Shown here one piece after another: positions 9,229-19,157 of a DNA stretch of 64,000 nt (position 1 is its first letter; every line of letters starts with the position of its first letter). The DNA is from BOG-938 sp048498155. GTDB lineage: Bacteria; Pseudomonadota; Alphaproteobacteria; Caulobacterales; Caulobacteraceae. The notes beneath the pieces are model-generated. The model searched no databases. It was not told the DNA's origin and saw only the letters and a program-made list of their open reading frames with translations. The position numbers and the translations under genes were made by a program. Where the stretch lies: the NCBI GenBank assembly GCA_048498155.1, contig JBEHYN010000009.1, positions 5,985-69,984 on the forward strand. The letters are read 5' to 3'.

Positions 9229-12108
9229 GTGGCCGACTCTCCCCTGATCCAGCGCCTGAAACCCTGCGGTCCCGTGGTCGACGCGGCGGCGGGCAAGCGT
9301 GCGCTGGAGGCGCTGGGGGCGCAGGACAATTGGCCGGCGCTGGAACCTGTGTTCGCCGCCTCGCCCTATTTGACGGCGCTGGCCAAGCGGGATGCTGAGC
9401 GGCTGAAGCGTGTGCTGGACGACCCGCCGGAGGCGCGGCTGGAGGCCATACTCGCGGCGACTAAGCGGCTGGAAAACCACGCCCGAGAGCTTGAGGCCGT
9501 GCGCGTAGGCTTGCGCCGTTTGAAGGGCGAATTGCACCTGCTCACCGCCCTGGCGGACCTGGGCGGTGTGTGGGACCTGGAACAGGTTACCGCCGCCCTG
9601 AGCCGTTTCGCCGATGCGGCGGTGCGCGTGGCCCTTGCGGCGGCAGCGGCGGGGGAAGTAGCGGCCGGGCGGCTTCTCGCGCCCAAGGCGGCCAGTGCGC
9701 GCGGCCCGGCGCCGGGGCTGTTCGTGCTGGCGCTCGGCAAGCACGGCGGCTTTGAGCTCAACTACTCCAGCGATATCGACATCTCGGTGTTCTATGCGCC
9801 CGAGGCCATGCTGACGGCCGGCGGCGCGGAGCCCCAGGCGGTGGCGGTGCGCCTGACTCAGGCTCTCGCCTCGATCCTGCAGGACCGCACGGTGGACGGC
9901 TATGTCTTCCGGGTGGACCTGCGGCTGCGGCCCGATCCATCCTCAACTCCCGCCGCCGTCTCGACGCCCGCAGCCCTAGAATACTACGAGAGCGTCGGCC
10001 AGAACTGGGAGCGCGCGGCGTTTATCAAGGCCCGCGCCGTGGCCGGCGATCTGCCCGAGGCCGCCGCGTTTCTGGAGGAGATGCAGGCCTTCATTTGGCG
10101 GCGCAATCTCGACTTCGCCGCCGTGGCCGACATCCATTCCATCAAGCGCCAGATTCATGTGCACAAGGTCGATGATCGTCTGACTGCAGCGGGCGTGAAC
10201 CTCAAGCTCGGCCACGGCGGCATTCGCGAGGTGGAGTTCTACGTCCAGACGCAGCAGTTGATCATGGGCGGACGCGATAAATCCCTGCGCAGTTCGCGCA
10301 CTCTGCAGGCCCTGGACGCCCTGGTTCGATCCGGCCATGCGACGGCCCAGGCCGGGGTGGAAATGGCCGAGGCCTACCGCCAATTGCGCGCCCTAGAGCA
10401 CCGCGCCCAGATGATCGCCGACGAGCAGACACATGTCCTGCCGGAAGCGGCGTCTGAGCGCAAAAAGGTGGCGGCTCTGTACGGCTACGGAGATCTGCGC
10501 CGGTTCGACGTGGCGGTTGAGGCCATCCTCAAGCGGGTGAACCGGCGTTATGGCGAGCTGTTTCCAGAGGAGGAGTCCCTGTCGTCGCGCTTCGGCAGCC
10601 TCGTGTTCACGGGGGTGGAGGATGACCCGGAAACCCTGACCACCCTAAAGCGCATGGGCTTTTCCCAGCCGCGCCAGGTAGCCGAGACTATTCGCGGTTG
10701 GCACCACGGCCATATCGCCGCCACCCGCAGCGAGCGTGGTCGCGAGCTGTTCACGCGCCTGGCTCCGCGTTTGTTGGAAGCGGCCAACGCCACCGGGGCG
10801 CCCGATGCGGCATTCGACCGTTTCGTCGCCTTTTTCGCCGGCCTGACATCGGGCGTGCAAATTCAGTCCCTGTTCCTGGCCCAACCGGCTCTTTTCGAGC
10901 TCCTGGTTCGGGCCATGGCTTTCGCCCCTCAGCTGGCGGCGACCCTGGCGCGTCGTCCGGCGGCGCTCGACGCCATGCTGGACGCCGATTTTCACGCCGG
11001 GATCGGCGACGGCGACGCCCAGGCCATCGAACAGGCTGCGGACGGCGCCGGGGGCTTTGAGGCCGCGATGGACGCGGTTCGTCGCCTGCACCACGAACAG
11101 GCCTTCCGCATCGGGGTTCAGGTGATGTCGGGCGTGGTCGATGCCGAGCGTGTCGGCGCGGCCTTCGCCGATCTGGCGGACGCCTGTATTCGAGGCCTGG
11201 CCCGTGCAGCCCTGGCCGAGGCCGAGCGGATTGGGGGCGCCTTTGCCGGCGACCTGGCTGTGGTGGCGCTTGGCAAGGCTGGCTCGCGCGAGATGACCGC
11301 CGGTTCTGACCTGGATCTGATGACCCTGTATCGTCCGGCCGAGGCGGGATCGGTCTCGGCGGTCAAGGGGTGGGCGGCGGAGACATTCTACACCCGTTTC
11401 ACCCAGCGCCTTGTTGCGGCCCTGACTGCGCCCACTACCGAAGGCGGCCTTTATGAGGTGGACCTGAGGTTGCGGCCGTCCGGCACCCAGGGGCCGGTGG
11501 CGGTGAGCCTAAAGGCGTTTGAAACCTACTACCGGTCCGAAGCGGAGACCTGGGAGTTCCTCGCCCTGACCCGCGCCCGGGTTGCGTGGTCAACCTCGCC
11601 GGCCTTCGCCAAGGTCGCGCAAGGGGCCATCGACACGGCGTTGCGGCAGCGTCGTGATCGAGCTGTGACCCTGCGCGAGGCTCGGGCCATGCGGGTGTTG
11701 ATGGAGAAGGAGAAGCCGCCGGAAAGCCTATGGGACATGAAGCTGTCCCGTGGGGGGCTGGTGGATATCGAATTCGCCGCCCAGGTGCTGCAGATCTTGC
11801 ACGCCGCCGACGGCGGGCCCTTGCATCCGCACACCGCGCAGGCGCTGGCCTCGCTGGCCAAGGCGGGCCTAGCCAAACGGGCCTTGGTGGACGATCTGGA
11901 GAGCGCCTGGAGACTGCAGCAAAATCTGTCTCAGTTGCTCAAGCTGGCCCTGCCCGACACAGGCGATCCGCTCAAGGAGCCCGAGGCCTTTCGCACCCTC
12001 TTGGCCCATGCCGGCGGCGCCAAGACCTTCCGAATGCTGCAGGAAATGCTGCGCAGCAAACGCGCAGCATCCCGCAAGGCCTATGAGGCGATTTTGGCGG
12101 GAAATTGA
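9229..12108 (+). CDS. glnE: Glutamine synthetase adenylyltransferase/adenylyl-removing enzyme
   Basis: Bifunctional enzyme that adenylylates and de-adenylylates glutamine synthetase in response to PII, about 959 aa from the GTG at 9229. Two nucleotidyltransferase domains are visible: an N-terminal one with ALGKHGGFELNYSSDIDI and a C-terminal one with ALGKAGSREMTAGSDLDL; each carries the G-S-D-x-D metal site and a following VDLRLRP strand. Homology begins near the GTG; an in-frame ATG at 9040 would add about 63 residues coded by repeat DNA, so it was rejected. Confidence 0.95.
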   Translation: MADSPLIQRLKPCGPVVDAAAGKRALEALGAQDNWPALEPVFAASPYLTALAKRDAERLKRVLDDPPEARLEAILAATKRLENHARELEAVRVGLRRLKGELHLLTALADLGGVWDLEQVTAALSRFADAAVRVALAAAAAGEVAAGRLLAPKAASARGPAPGLFVLALGKHGGFELNYSSDIDISVFYAPEAMLTAGGAEPQAVAVRLTQALASILQDRTVDGYVFRVDLRLRPDPSSTPAAVSTPAALEYYESVGQNWERAAFIKARAVAGDLPEAAAFLEEMQAFIWRRNLDFAAVADIHSIKRQIHVHKVDDRLTAAGVNLKLGHGGIREVEFYVQTQQLIMGGRDKSLRSSRTLQALDALVRSGHATAQAGVEMAEAYRQLRALEHRAQMIADEQTHVLPEAASERKKVAALYGYGDLRRFDVAVEAILKRVNRRYGELFPEEESLSSRFGSLVFTGVEDDPETLTTLKRMGFSQPRQVAETIRGWHHGHIAATRSERGRELFTRLAPRLLEAANATGAPDAAFDRFVAFFAGLTSGVQIQSLFLAQPALFELLVRAMAFAPQLAATLARRPAALDAMLDADFHAGIGDGDAQAIEQAADGAGGFEAAMDAVRRLHHEQAFRIGVQVMSGVVDAERVGAAFADLADACIRGLARAALAEAERIGGAFAGDLAVVALGKAGSREMTAGSDLDLMTLYRPAEAGSVSAVKGWAAETFYTRFTQRLVAALTAPTTEGGLYEVDLRLRPSGTQGPVAVSLKAFETYYRSEAETWEFLALTRARVAWSTSPAFAKVAQGAIDTALRQRRDRAVTLREARAMRVLMEKEKPPESLWDMKLSRGGLVDIEFAAQVLQILHAADGGPLHPHTAQALASLAKAGLAKRALVDDLESAWRLQQNLSQLLKLALPDTGDPLKEPEAFRTLLAHAGGAKTFRMLQEMLRSKRAASRKAYEAILAGN

Positions 12109-12132
12109 GCGGCTTACGCAGCCGTTGGAAAC

Positions 12133-13551
12133 CTAAGGCAGCATCGCCGTAATGTTGCGTTTGGGAACCTGGCCGACCGGTATACGGGTGACTTCCTTCA
12201 GATTCACCACATCGACCACCGACACGTCATTTGACCCGGCGTTGGCGATGTAGACGGTCTTGCCGTCCGCCGATGCGGTCGCCCACTCCGGCTGGCGACC
12301 AACATCGACCTCGCCCAGGAGGGCTAGGTTCGGCAGGGAGTAGACATAGACGGCGCTGTTCAGACGGCTGGTGACCACCAAGCGCTTGTTGCCGGAAATC
12401 GCCAGGCCATGAGAGGCGATGCCGCCGATGAAGTTCTCCTTCTTGCCCACCCTAATCTTCGGAAGGGCGACGCGCGCCACCTCCTTGTGGGTGGCGAAGT
12501 CGACGGCCACGAAGCCGTGGAACTTGGTCAGCTGGAAGAAGGCGCGCTTGGTCGAGCCGTCGGGGTTAGTCTCGAAGGCCATGGGCCGCACGCCATCATC
12601 GAAAGTGGCAGTCCATAGGGGCTCAAGCGTGTTCCGGTCGATCACGGTGAATTCGTTGCCCGCCACCGAGGCGGCGACAACGTAGCGGCCGTCCGGCGTG
12701 ACATAGGTGTTGTGCACCGCGCCCTTGACCGGAATGGTCTTAATCACGGCAAAAGCCTGGGTGTCGACCACGTCCACCGCCCCTGCCTTGGAGTGCACGG
12801 AGACATAGACATATCGGCCATCCAGACTGATCCCGATATTGTTCGGGTGGCCGCTGATCTTGATCTTGGTGATCACATACCGGGTGCGGGAATCGACCAC
12901 ATCCAGCGTTGAGTCGGCTTCGTTGCTGACATAGATGCGGGCGCCGTCCGGCGAGACCGCTGCGCCGTGATTGGCGTCGATGCCGACGATGCGTCCGACC
13001 ACTTTATTGGTCTTAGTGTCGATGATGTGAACATCATCGCCGGCGCTGTTGGTCTGGATGACGCGCTCATGCAGCGGGGGCGTGGGCGGCGGATTGGCCA
13101 AGGTGGCGCCGTTGACCCAGGCGGCCAGGGTCTGCCACTCCGGATCGGACTTGGAGGTCCAGTGCTTGCCGCCGTCGTGTTCCGAATCGCCGCCGGCCGC
13201 CTCGGCCAAGGGATGGCGCAGCAGACGGCTGCGGCCGGGCTGGCCGGGAATGACCTTGGTTTTCAATACGTCGAATATGGCCCGCGAATCCGCATCGCCC
13301 CAAATCGCGGCGCCTTCCGGCACAGGCGGCAGGCTAAAGCGGGGCACGTCGCTGTGGCATTCCATGCAGCGCGCATGGCCCGCACGTTTTGTGATCAGGA
13401 TGGGCAGGACCCGCGCCTTGAAGAACCCATAGTCGAGGGTGGGACCCGCCGGCTTGGCCGCCGGTGTTGCCGGCGCCGGCGCTGGTTGAGCCAAGGCGGC
13501 GCTGGACGCCGACAACATAAGGCCAAGAACAAACAACCCCGCGCGGTTCAT
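12133..13551 (-). CDS. Haem-containing YVTN beta-propeller protein
   Basis: 472 aa, exported (signal peptide ending AALAQ, followed by a Pro/Ala linker). Near residues 62-66 there is a CMECH haem-binding motif, as in a mono-haem cytochrome or Planctomycete-type cytochrome domain. The rest is repeated YVTN/NHL-type propeller blades (VSPDGARIYVSN, VTPDGRYVVAAS, SADGKTVYIANAGSNDVSVVD). Such proteins often serve redox enzymes in the periplasm, but the partner is not shown here. The 5' leader is nearly the same as that of the neighbouring gene at 14572. Confidence 0.75.
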   Translation of the reverse strand: MNRAGLFVLGLMLSASSAALAQPAPAPATPAAKPAGPTLDYGFFKARVLPILITKRAGHARCMECHSDVPRFSLPPVPEGAAIWGDADSRAIFDVLKTKVIPGQPGRSRLLRHPLAEAAGGDSEHDGGKHWTSKSDPEWQTLAAWVNGATLANPPPTPPLHERVIQTNSAGDDVHIIDTKTNKVVGRIVGIDANHGAAVSPDGARIYVSNEADSTLDVVDSRTRYVITKIKISGHPNNIGISLDGRYVYVSVHSKAGAVDVVDTQAFAVIKTIPVKGAVHNTYVTPDGRYVVAASVAGNEFTVIDRNTLEPLWTATFDDGVRPMAFETNPDGSTKRAFFQLTKFHGFVAVDFATHKEVARVALPKIRVGKKENFIGGIASHGLAISGNKRLVVTSRLNSAVYVYSLPNLALLGEVDVGRQPEWATASADGKTVYIANAGSNDVSVVDVVNLKEVTRIPVGQVPKRNITAMLP

Positions 13552-13620
13552 AGTGCGCCCTCCCCACTGATTTTATCCCAACCCTTGGCATAAGGCGCGC
13601 GCGTCGTCACTAGGTAAGCG
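13552..13620 (-). promoter_or_regulatory. Leader shared with the next gene upstream (copy 1)
   Basis: Read on the - strand, TGCCAA, a short gap, then AAAATCAGTGGG and a G-rich ribosome site lead to the start at 13551. The same arrangement lies before the start at 14572, so the two genes probably share a regulator or arose with a duplicated control region. Confidence 0.5.
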
Positions 13621-13627
13621 CAGATAG

Positions 13628-14572
13628 TCAATCGGACCGCGCGACGCGGAAGCCCACCTTGTTGGCGTGGTTGGTCGGGTCGGTGTTGTCCCGGCTGGCC
13701 GGACGCATGCCGTCCATGCCGTTGTACCAGGAGCCGCCGCGGTTCACGCGGAACTTGCAGTCGCCGCCGGTATAGGGTGCGCCGTTGCGCGGTTGCGGGT
13801 CGTAGCTGTCCGCGTAGCAGTCCTCCACCCATTCCCAGACATTGCCCACCATGTCGTGCAGGCCGAACGCATTGGCGGCAAAGGAGCCGACCGGGGCCGT
13901 GAAGGCGTGGCCGTCATCGCAGGCCGAGGCGCGGACCCAGGTCTTGTACACGCCCTTAGCGCTCTGATCCGCGCCGTTGGCGTATTTGCATTTGGCGGCG
14001 GGATCCTCGCCCCACCAGTAATGGGTCGTGGTCCCGGCTCGCGCGGCGTATTCCCATTCCGATTCACTGAGCAGCCGATAAGGCTTGCCCGTCTTCTTGG
14101 ACAGCCAGCCGACATAGGCCTTGGCGTCTTCCCAGCTGACGCAGGCCACAGGCTCGCGGTCCGTCTGCGTGAAGCTGGGTTTTTCCCAGGTAGCCGAGGG
14201 ATCGTGCTCAAGGAGTTCGGTTTTGGGGCTGATGGTCTCGCAATTGCCGCCCGCGACGCGCGCGGTGTCCTTGGCGAAGGCGGCATATTCCCCGCGCGTG
14301 ACTTCGTATTTGCCTGCGGCGAACGCCCCGATCGTTACCGGATGGACAGGCTGAATGTTGTGCCGCTCTTTGTCGACAGGGATTGCGCCCATCTGGAACG
14401 ACCCGGCCGGCACGCGCACCATCTGCGGGCAAATGTCGGTGCAGTCGCGGAATTCCTTTTCCCCAGGCGCCGTCGGCGGCGAAGCCATGGCAAGCGCAGG
14501 CCCCGATATAGCGAGGACTGCAGCGGAGGCTGACAGCAATAGGCTCAGGACGATCAAACGGGCATTGAACAT
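13628..14572 (-). CDS. Formylglycine-generating-enzyme (SUMF1)-like protein
   Basis: 314 aa from the ATG at 14572, exported (hydrophobic N-terminus ending ALAMA). The FGE-sulfatase fold is clear: VRVPAGSFQMG, HPVTIGAFAAGKYEVTRGEY, PVACVSWEDAKAYVGWLS, RLLSESEWEYAARAG, NVWEWVEDCY, VNRGGSW and GFRVAR at the end. True formylglycine generators need specific cysteines near the C-terminus; I cannot confirm them, so this may be one of the many non-sulfatase members. No sulfatase gene is in the window. Confidence 0.85.
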   Translation of the reverse strand: MFNARLIVLSLLLSASAAVLAISGPALAMASPPTAPGEKEFRDCTDICPQMVRVPAGSFQMGAIPVDKERHNIQPVHPVTIGAFAAGKYEVTRGEYAAFAKDTARVAGGNCETISPKTELLEHDPSATWEKPSFTQTDREPVACVSWEDAKAYVGWLSKKTGKPYRLLSESEWEYAARAGTTTHYWWGEDPAAKCKYANGADQSAKGVYKTWVRASACDDGHAFTAPVGSFAANAFGLHDMVGNVWEWVEDCYADSYDPQPRNGAPYTGGDCKFRVNRGGSWYNGMDGMRPASRDNTDPTNHANKVGFRVARSD

Positions 14573-14640
14573 GGCGGCGCCTCCCACTGATTTTGCCCGA
14601 ACTATTGGCACGCGGCGCGGCCGGCGTCATCAGGCAATGG
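14573..14640 (-). promoter_or_regulatory. Leader shared with the gene downstream (copy 2)
   Basis: On the - strand it reads TGCCAA, a gap, AAAATCAGTGGGAGG and then the start at 14572, closely matching the leader of the gene at 13551 over about 45 nt. Confidence 0.5.
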
Positions 14641-14644
14641 ACGC

Positions 14645-15538
14645 TTAGGGTTTCGCCCGGTCCGCCGTCAGCATGGCCTGCAGGAACTGCTCCGAGATCT
14701 CCTTCACCGAGCCCGGCGCGTGGTTGAGGAACAGGGTGTTGGTCTTATCGTTCTCGCTGATTGATTTCAGGGTGTCGAAGTACTGGGTGACCAGGACCAG
14801 TTGCATCACTTCCGAGGTGCTCGATCCGCCGACTACGGTGCGGAAGGATTCGATGGACGATTGCAGGCCCTCAATGATGGCCTTGCGCTGATTGGCGATG
14901 CCGTGACCCTGGAGGGCCTTGCTCTCGGCCTCAGCCTCGGCCTTTTTGACCACCAGGATCTTCTCGGCCTCGCCCCGAGCGTTGGCGGCGACCTGTTCGC
15001 GCTGGGCGGCATTGATGTCATTCATGGCCGACTTGACCTTCTGGTCCGGCACGATGTCGGTCACCAGCACATTGACGATCTCATAGCCGAAGCCGGACAT
15101 GTCGGAGTCCAGCTCCTGTTTCACCGCCGCCGCGATCCCGGCTTGGCTGGCGAACACCTCGTCAAGCGTCATGCTGGGCACGTGGCCCAGGATCACCTGC
15201 TCGACGTAGGACTGAATCTGCGCCTCGGGGTCGGCCAGCTTGTAGAAGGCGTCGAATACGTTTTCGGGCTTCACCCGGTTCTGCACCGAGATGGGAATGG
15301 TGACGAAGACATTGTCCTTGGTCTTGGTCTCCATAGTCAGGGTGATCTGGTTGACCCGCAGGCTGACACGCCCGGCCACCCGGTCGATGAAGGGAACCTT
15401 CCAGTTCAAGCCCGGCTGAGCCACCCGCTTGAACGCCCCGAAGCGGGTGACCACGGCGACCTGGGCCGTGGCCACCGTGAAGAAGCTGCCGAACACGATG
15501 TAGAGAACAATGAGGGCGAAGACGGCGAGCGCGTACAT
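14645..15538 (-). CDS. SPFH/band-7 (stomatin-like) membrane protein
   Basis: 297 aa from the ATG at 15538. One N-terminal membrane helix (about residues 3-22) is followed by an SPFH domain: VAVVTRFGAFKRVAQPGLNW, TKDNVFVTIPISVQNRV, then the helical AREQVAANARGEAEKILVV region and a C-terminal oligomerisation segment. Family members scaffold membrane microdomains or regulate proteases. No NfeD-type partner is beside it. Confidence 0.85.
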   Translation of the reverse strand: MYALAVFALIVLYIVFGSFFTVATAQVAVVTRFGAFKRVAQPGLNWKVPFIDRVAGRVSLRVNQITLTMETKTKDNVFVTIPISVQNRVKPENVFDAFYKLADPEAQIQSYVEQVILGHVPSMTLDEVFASQAGIAAAVKQELDSDMSGFGYEIVNVLVTDIVPDQKVKSAMNDINAAQREQVAANARGEAEKILVVKKAEAEAESKALQGHGIANQRKAIIEGLQSSIESFRTVVGGSSTSEVMQLVLVTQYFDTLKSISENDKTNTLFLNHAPGSVKEISEQFLQAMLTADRAKP

Positions 15539-15674
15539 GGCGATTTCCCTTGCGACCAGCGTGTGAACCATAGGTCGAGCGCTTAGCTGAAGCCATCGGT
15601 AATGCGCCTGCCCGGCTTGCGCGGCCCCCGGTCGCCAGAGCACTGTGATGTAGACCGCCGATGGGGAGATCGCT

Positions 15675-16457
15675 ATGTGCATCAAGGCCCTTTTTTGGAG
15701 CCCCCGCCCGCGCGCTTTTGTGCTGCTTGGCCTAACGGCGATCTGCCTTGCCGCCTCGCCCGCTTACGCCGGCCCGCCCTTCATCACCGACGACCCCGAG
15801 CCGGTCGATCTGGGCCATTGGGAGGTCTATGGCTTTTCCGCAGGCGTCCACACCGCAGGGGACACGGCCGGGACAATGGGCGGCGTCGAGGTTAATTATG
15901 GCGCCGCGCCCAATCTGCAGCTCCATGTCATCGCGCCCATCGCCTTCGACCATCCCGAGGGCGCGCGTCAGGAGACGGGCCTGGGCGACACCGAGTTCGG
16001 AGCCAAATACCGTTTCATCACGCCGGGCGAGCACGACTGGTTTCCCCAGGTCGGCGTCTTTCCCCTGATCGAAGCGCCCACCGGCAACGCGGCGCGGGGA
16101 CTCGGCTCGGGACAGACACGGGTCTATCTGCCGGTGTGGCTGCAAAAGGACGTGGGCAAGTGGACCACCTATGGCGGCGGGGGCTACTGGATCAATCCGG
16201 GGACCGGGAACAAGAACTATTGGTTCGTCGGCTGGCTGGTCCAACGCCAGGTGACCGACAATCTTGCCGTCGGCGTTGAGGCTTTCCACCAATCCGCCCA
16301 GACCATCGGTGACAGGGAATCGTCAGGATTCAATATTGGCGCGGTCTATGACTTCAACGCGCACTATCACCTGCTGATGTCCGCCGGTCGGGGACTGCAG
16401 GATGCGCCGGTCAGCAACGACTTTTCCTACTATCTTGCCCTTCAACACACGTTCTGA
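15675..16457 (+). CDS. Outer-membrane beta-barrel protein (phenol-degradation MetA/transporter-like)
   Basis: 260 aa with a signal peptide ending AYAG. The mature start GPPFITDDPEPVDLGHWEVY is characteristic of a family of outer-membrane proteins annotated as transporters or MetA-pathway proteins. Alternating strands continue to a C-terminal LALQHTF with the terminal Phe expected for outer-membrane barrels. Substrate unknown. Confidence 0.75.
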   Translation: MCIKALFWSPRPRAFVLLGLTAICLAASPAYAGPPFITDDPEPVDLGHWEVYGFSAGVHTAGDTAGTMGGVEVNYGAAPNLQLHVIAPIAFDHPEGARQETGLGDTEFGAKYRFITPGEHDWFPQVGVFPLIEAPTGNAARGLGSGQTRVYLPVWLQKDVGKWTTYGGGGYWINPGTGNKNYWFVGWLVQRQVTDNLAVGVEAFHQSAQTIGDRESSGFNIGAVYDFNAHYHLLMSAGRGLQDAPVSNDFSYYLALQHTF

Positions 16458-16488
16458 TCGGCCAAAAATCACGAAGGCGGAAAATGCT

Positions 16489-19074
16489 CTAGGCGGCGTA
16501 TTCCGAACCGTGCGCTGCTCGGGACTGCCGGGCAGCCAGGACAAAGCTGACAGTGGTGCCTTGGCCGGGCTCGCTGGTCATCTCCAACATGCCGCCGTGC
16601 ATTTCCACCAGCGACTTGGTGAGGGCCAGGCCAAGCCCTGTACCCTGTTGGGTCTTGGCGTGCTGGCTTTCCACCTGCTCGAAGGGTCTGGCCAGACGCT
16701 CCAGATCGCTTTTGGAGATGCCGATGCCGGTGTCCTGCACGCCGACCCGCACCTTGGCCGCGCCGGATGAATCGCTGCCGGCGCGGCCTAGCACGCGAAT
16801 CTGGCCGCCGCGCGGCGTGAACTTCACCGCATTGGACAGCAAGTTGAGCAGCACCTGCTTGAGGGCCCGGAAATCGGCCTCGACCTCCGGCAGGTTGGGC
16901 ATGTCGATGATCACCGTCAGTCCCGCCGCCTCGGCCCGGTTGCGGATCAAGCGCACGGCGTCTTCGGCCACTTCCTGCAGATCGATGGGTTCAAACTTCA
17001 GGTTCATTTTGCCCGCCTCGATCTTGGACATGTCGAGAATGTCGTTGATCACCGCCAGCAGGTGCTGGCCCGAGCTCAGGATGTCTCCCGCATATTCCTT
17101 GTAGCGAGCGTCGCCCAATGGGCCGAACAGCTCACCCAGCATGATTTCGGAAAAGCCGTTGATGGCGTTGAGCGGTGTGCGCAGCTCGTGGCTCATATTG
17201 GCGAGGAATTCGCTCTTGGCCTTGTTGGCGCTTTCGGCGCGAATTTTTTCCGCCTCATATTTGCGGGCCAGTTCGGCCAGCTGGCCTTGACTCGCCTCCA
17301 GGCCGTTCACGGCCTTCTGCAAGGCCTCCTCATTGAGCCGGCGGGCTTCTTCCTGCTGTTTGATCGCCGTGATGTCGGACGCGGTCATTACCAAACCGCC
17401 GTCGGCGGTGGGCCGCGAACATATCTGAATCCAGCGACCGTCGTTCAGCTCAGCCTCGAACATGCCCTTGCCCGCCGCAAGGTCGGGCATCTCGCGCTTG
17501 ATCGCCAGTTTGGCGCAACGCTCCACCGTTTCGCGCGGGGCGCCGGGCTTGAGCAGGCGTGGCTCCAGGGAGAAGACGTCGCGATAGTTTCGGTTGCACA
17601 TGACCAACCGCCCCGCCCGATCCCACAGGACGAAGGCCTCGGACACGCTTTCGATGGCGTCCCTCAGGCGGGTTTCGGCGGCCTGGGCCCGGGCCTGGGA
17701 AATGCGTTCCTCGGTCACGTCGAACGCTACACCGATGATGCTGCTGTAGCCGCCCGATTCCTGCGGCCCAAAGGCCTGGCCGCGCGCATCGACCCAGGCG
17801 GACTTGCCGTGACGGTCAGGCACACGGAAGGAGACATCGAAGGCGCCGTAGACCGAGGCGGCGATTAGCGATTGACGCACTCGCTCGCGGTGGTCGGCGG
17901 ATATGCGTCCCAGCACTTCCTGGCCCGTCGCCACGCCGCCGCCGCCCCATCCCAGAATGACGCCGGTCACATCGGACATCAGGACCTGATCGGTTTTCAG
18001 GTCCCATTCCCAGATGCCGCAGCGCGCAGCCTCGACCGCCAGGCGGAACCGTTCTTCGCTGATAGCCACGGCCTGTTGGGCGGCCTGGGCCCGGCGGCTT
18101 TGCCGCACCAACAGAATCGCAAGGGCGCAGCCCGCCGCCAGGGGAGCGATGAGCATGAACAGAAACCCGCCCCGGGCCTGCATGTCCGTGGACAGGATGG
18201 GCGGTGCGGGCATGGCTACGACGGACACCAGAGCCCCATTGGCGATTGGCCGCGCCGCGACCAGCACCGGTCCTCGTCCGACCAACGACCCGCGCGCCAG
18301 CGCTATCCCGTCCGTCCCGGCCGACATATCGGCTGGGGTAATGGCGAAGGCGTCCGACAGGCTCGTCGCGCGCGACGCGGCGTCCGTTCCGGTCAGACCT
18401 AGGATGAGGCCGTCGGGCGTGGCGACCGCCGTAGCCAGGGGACCGGAGTTTCCCGCGCTCGTCGCTAGCCTAGCCGGATCGCCGGCCGCGATGACGTAGA
18501 GTCGACCTCGGCCCCCAGGGCCCGTGCCGGGCGGCCCCATGACTCCCGCATAATAGGCCTTGCCGCCATCCGCCACGGATCCCATCCAGAAGGAGCGACC
18601 GGCTTTGCGCATCGACTGGGCCGCCTCGCGCCAAGCTGGAGAATCGGCGTTCACCCGGCCGGCGGCGCCCAGCACCTCTTCGTCGCCAGACAGGGCCACG
18701 GCCAGCGCCGCGCCCTCTGCGGCGGCCAGACCGGTCTCGGCCGCGTCCAGCGGCTGCCCGCCCAGGCGATTGTGCGCTTCGGCCGCGGCCATGAGCGCCG
18801 CGCGCAGGGTCGCGATGGTCTTATCGGCTTGCCCGGCCGCCAGGGTGCTTTGCGCCGTCGCTGCAGCGGTGGCGGCGGCCTGCGGCGGCTGATTGTACAT
18901 GCGCATGGTGATGTACAGGACGTACAGCGCCAGAAGCAGCAGGCAAGAGAACAGGGTGATGCGAACGCCTGACGGCAGGGGCGCGCCGAGGGCGCGGACC
19001 GGCTGGCCCGCGCCCTCGAGGCTTTGCGCGCCGCCTCTCGATTGACCTGCGTCGCCCTGTACGCGGACAGCCAC
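16489..19074 (-). CDS. pleC: PleC-type sensor histidine kinase/phosphatase
   Basis: 861 aa, GTG start at 19074. An N-terminal membrane helix (about residues 38-58), a large Ala-rich periplasmic domain and a second helix (about 305-325) precede two PAS domains (EERFRLAVEAARCGIWEW and ETRLRDAIESVSEAFVLWDR). The HisKA box SHELRTPLNAINGFSEIM has the phospho-acceptor at about His629, followed by the N, G1, F and G2 boxes (NLLSNAVKF, DTGIGI, PFEQ, GTGLGL). In Caulobacter PleC controls DivK and PleD at the cell pole; the HisKA box, length and neighbouring pepN agree with it. Orthology rests on these points, not on an alignment. Confidence 0.85.
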   Translation of the reverse strand: MAVRVQGDAGQSRGGAQSLEGAGQPVRALGAPLPSGVRITLFSCLLLLALYVLYITMRMYNQPPQAAATAAATAQSTLAAGQADKTIATLRAALMAAAEAHNRLGGQPLDAAETGLAAAEGAALAVALSGDEEVLGAAGRVNADSPAWREAAQSMRKAGRSFWMGSVADGGKAYYAGVMGPPGTGPGGRGRLYVIAAGDPARLATSAGNSGPLATAVATPDGLILGLTGTDAASRATSLSDAFAITPADMSAGTDGIALARGSLVGRGPVLVAARPIANGALVSVVAMPAPPILSTDMQARGGFLFMLIAPLAAGCALAILLVRQSRRAQAAQQAVAISEERFRLAVEAARCGIWEWDLKTDQVLMSDVTGVILGWGGGGVATGQEVLGRISADHRERVRQSLIAASVYGAFDVSFRVPDRHGKSAWVDARGQAFGPQESGGYSSIIGVAFDVTEERISQARAQAAETRLRDAIESVSEAFVLWDRAGRLVMCNRNYRDVFSLEPRLLKPGAPRETVERCAKLAIKREMPDLAAGKGMFEAELNDGRWIQICSRPTADGGLVMTASDITAIKQQEEARRLNEEALQKAVNGLEASQGQLAELARKYEAEKIRAESANKAKSEFLANMSHELRTPLNAINGFSEIMLGELFGPLGDARYKEYAGDILSSGQHLLAVINDILDMSKIEAGKMNLKFEPIDLQEVAEDAVRLIRNRAEAAGLTVIIDMPNLPEVEADFRALKQVLLNLLSNAVKFTPRGGQIRVLGRAGSDSSGAAKVRVGVQDTGIGISKSDLERLARPFEQVESQHAKTQQGTGLGLALTKSLVEMHGGMLEMTSEPGQGTTVSFVLAARQSRAAHGSEYAA

Positions 19075-19157
19075 GCCCGCTCCTTCGTGATTCGCCCGTA
19101 AACAGGAATCCTACGCGGCGGGGCGAGTCTTCGAAAGCCGGCTCGGCGATGTTCCTG

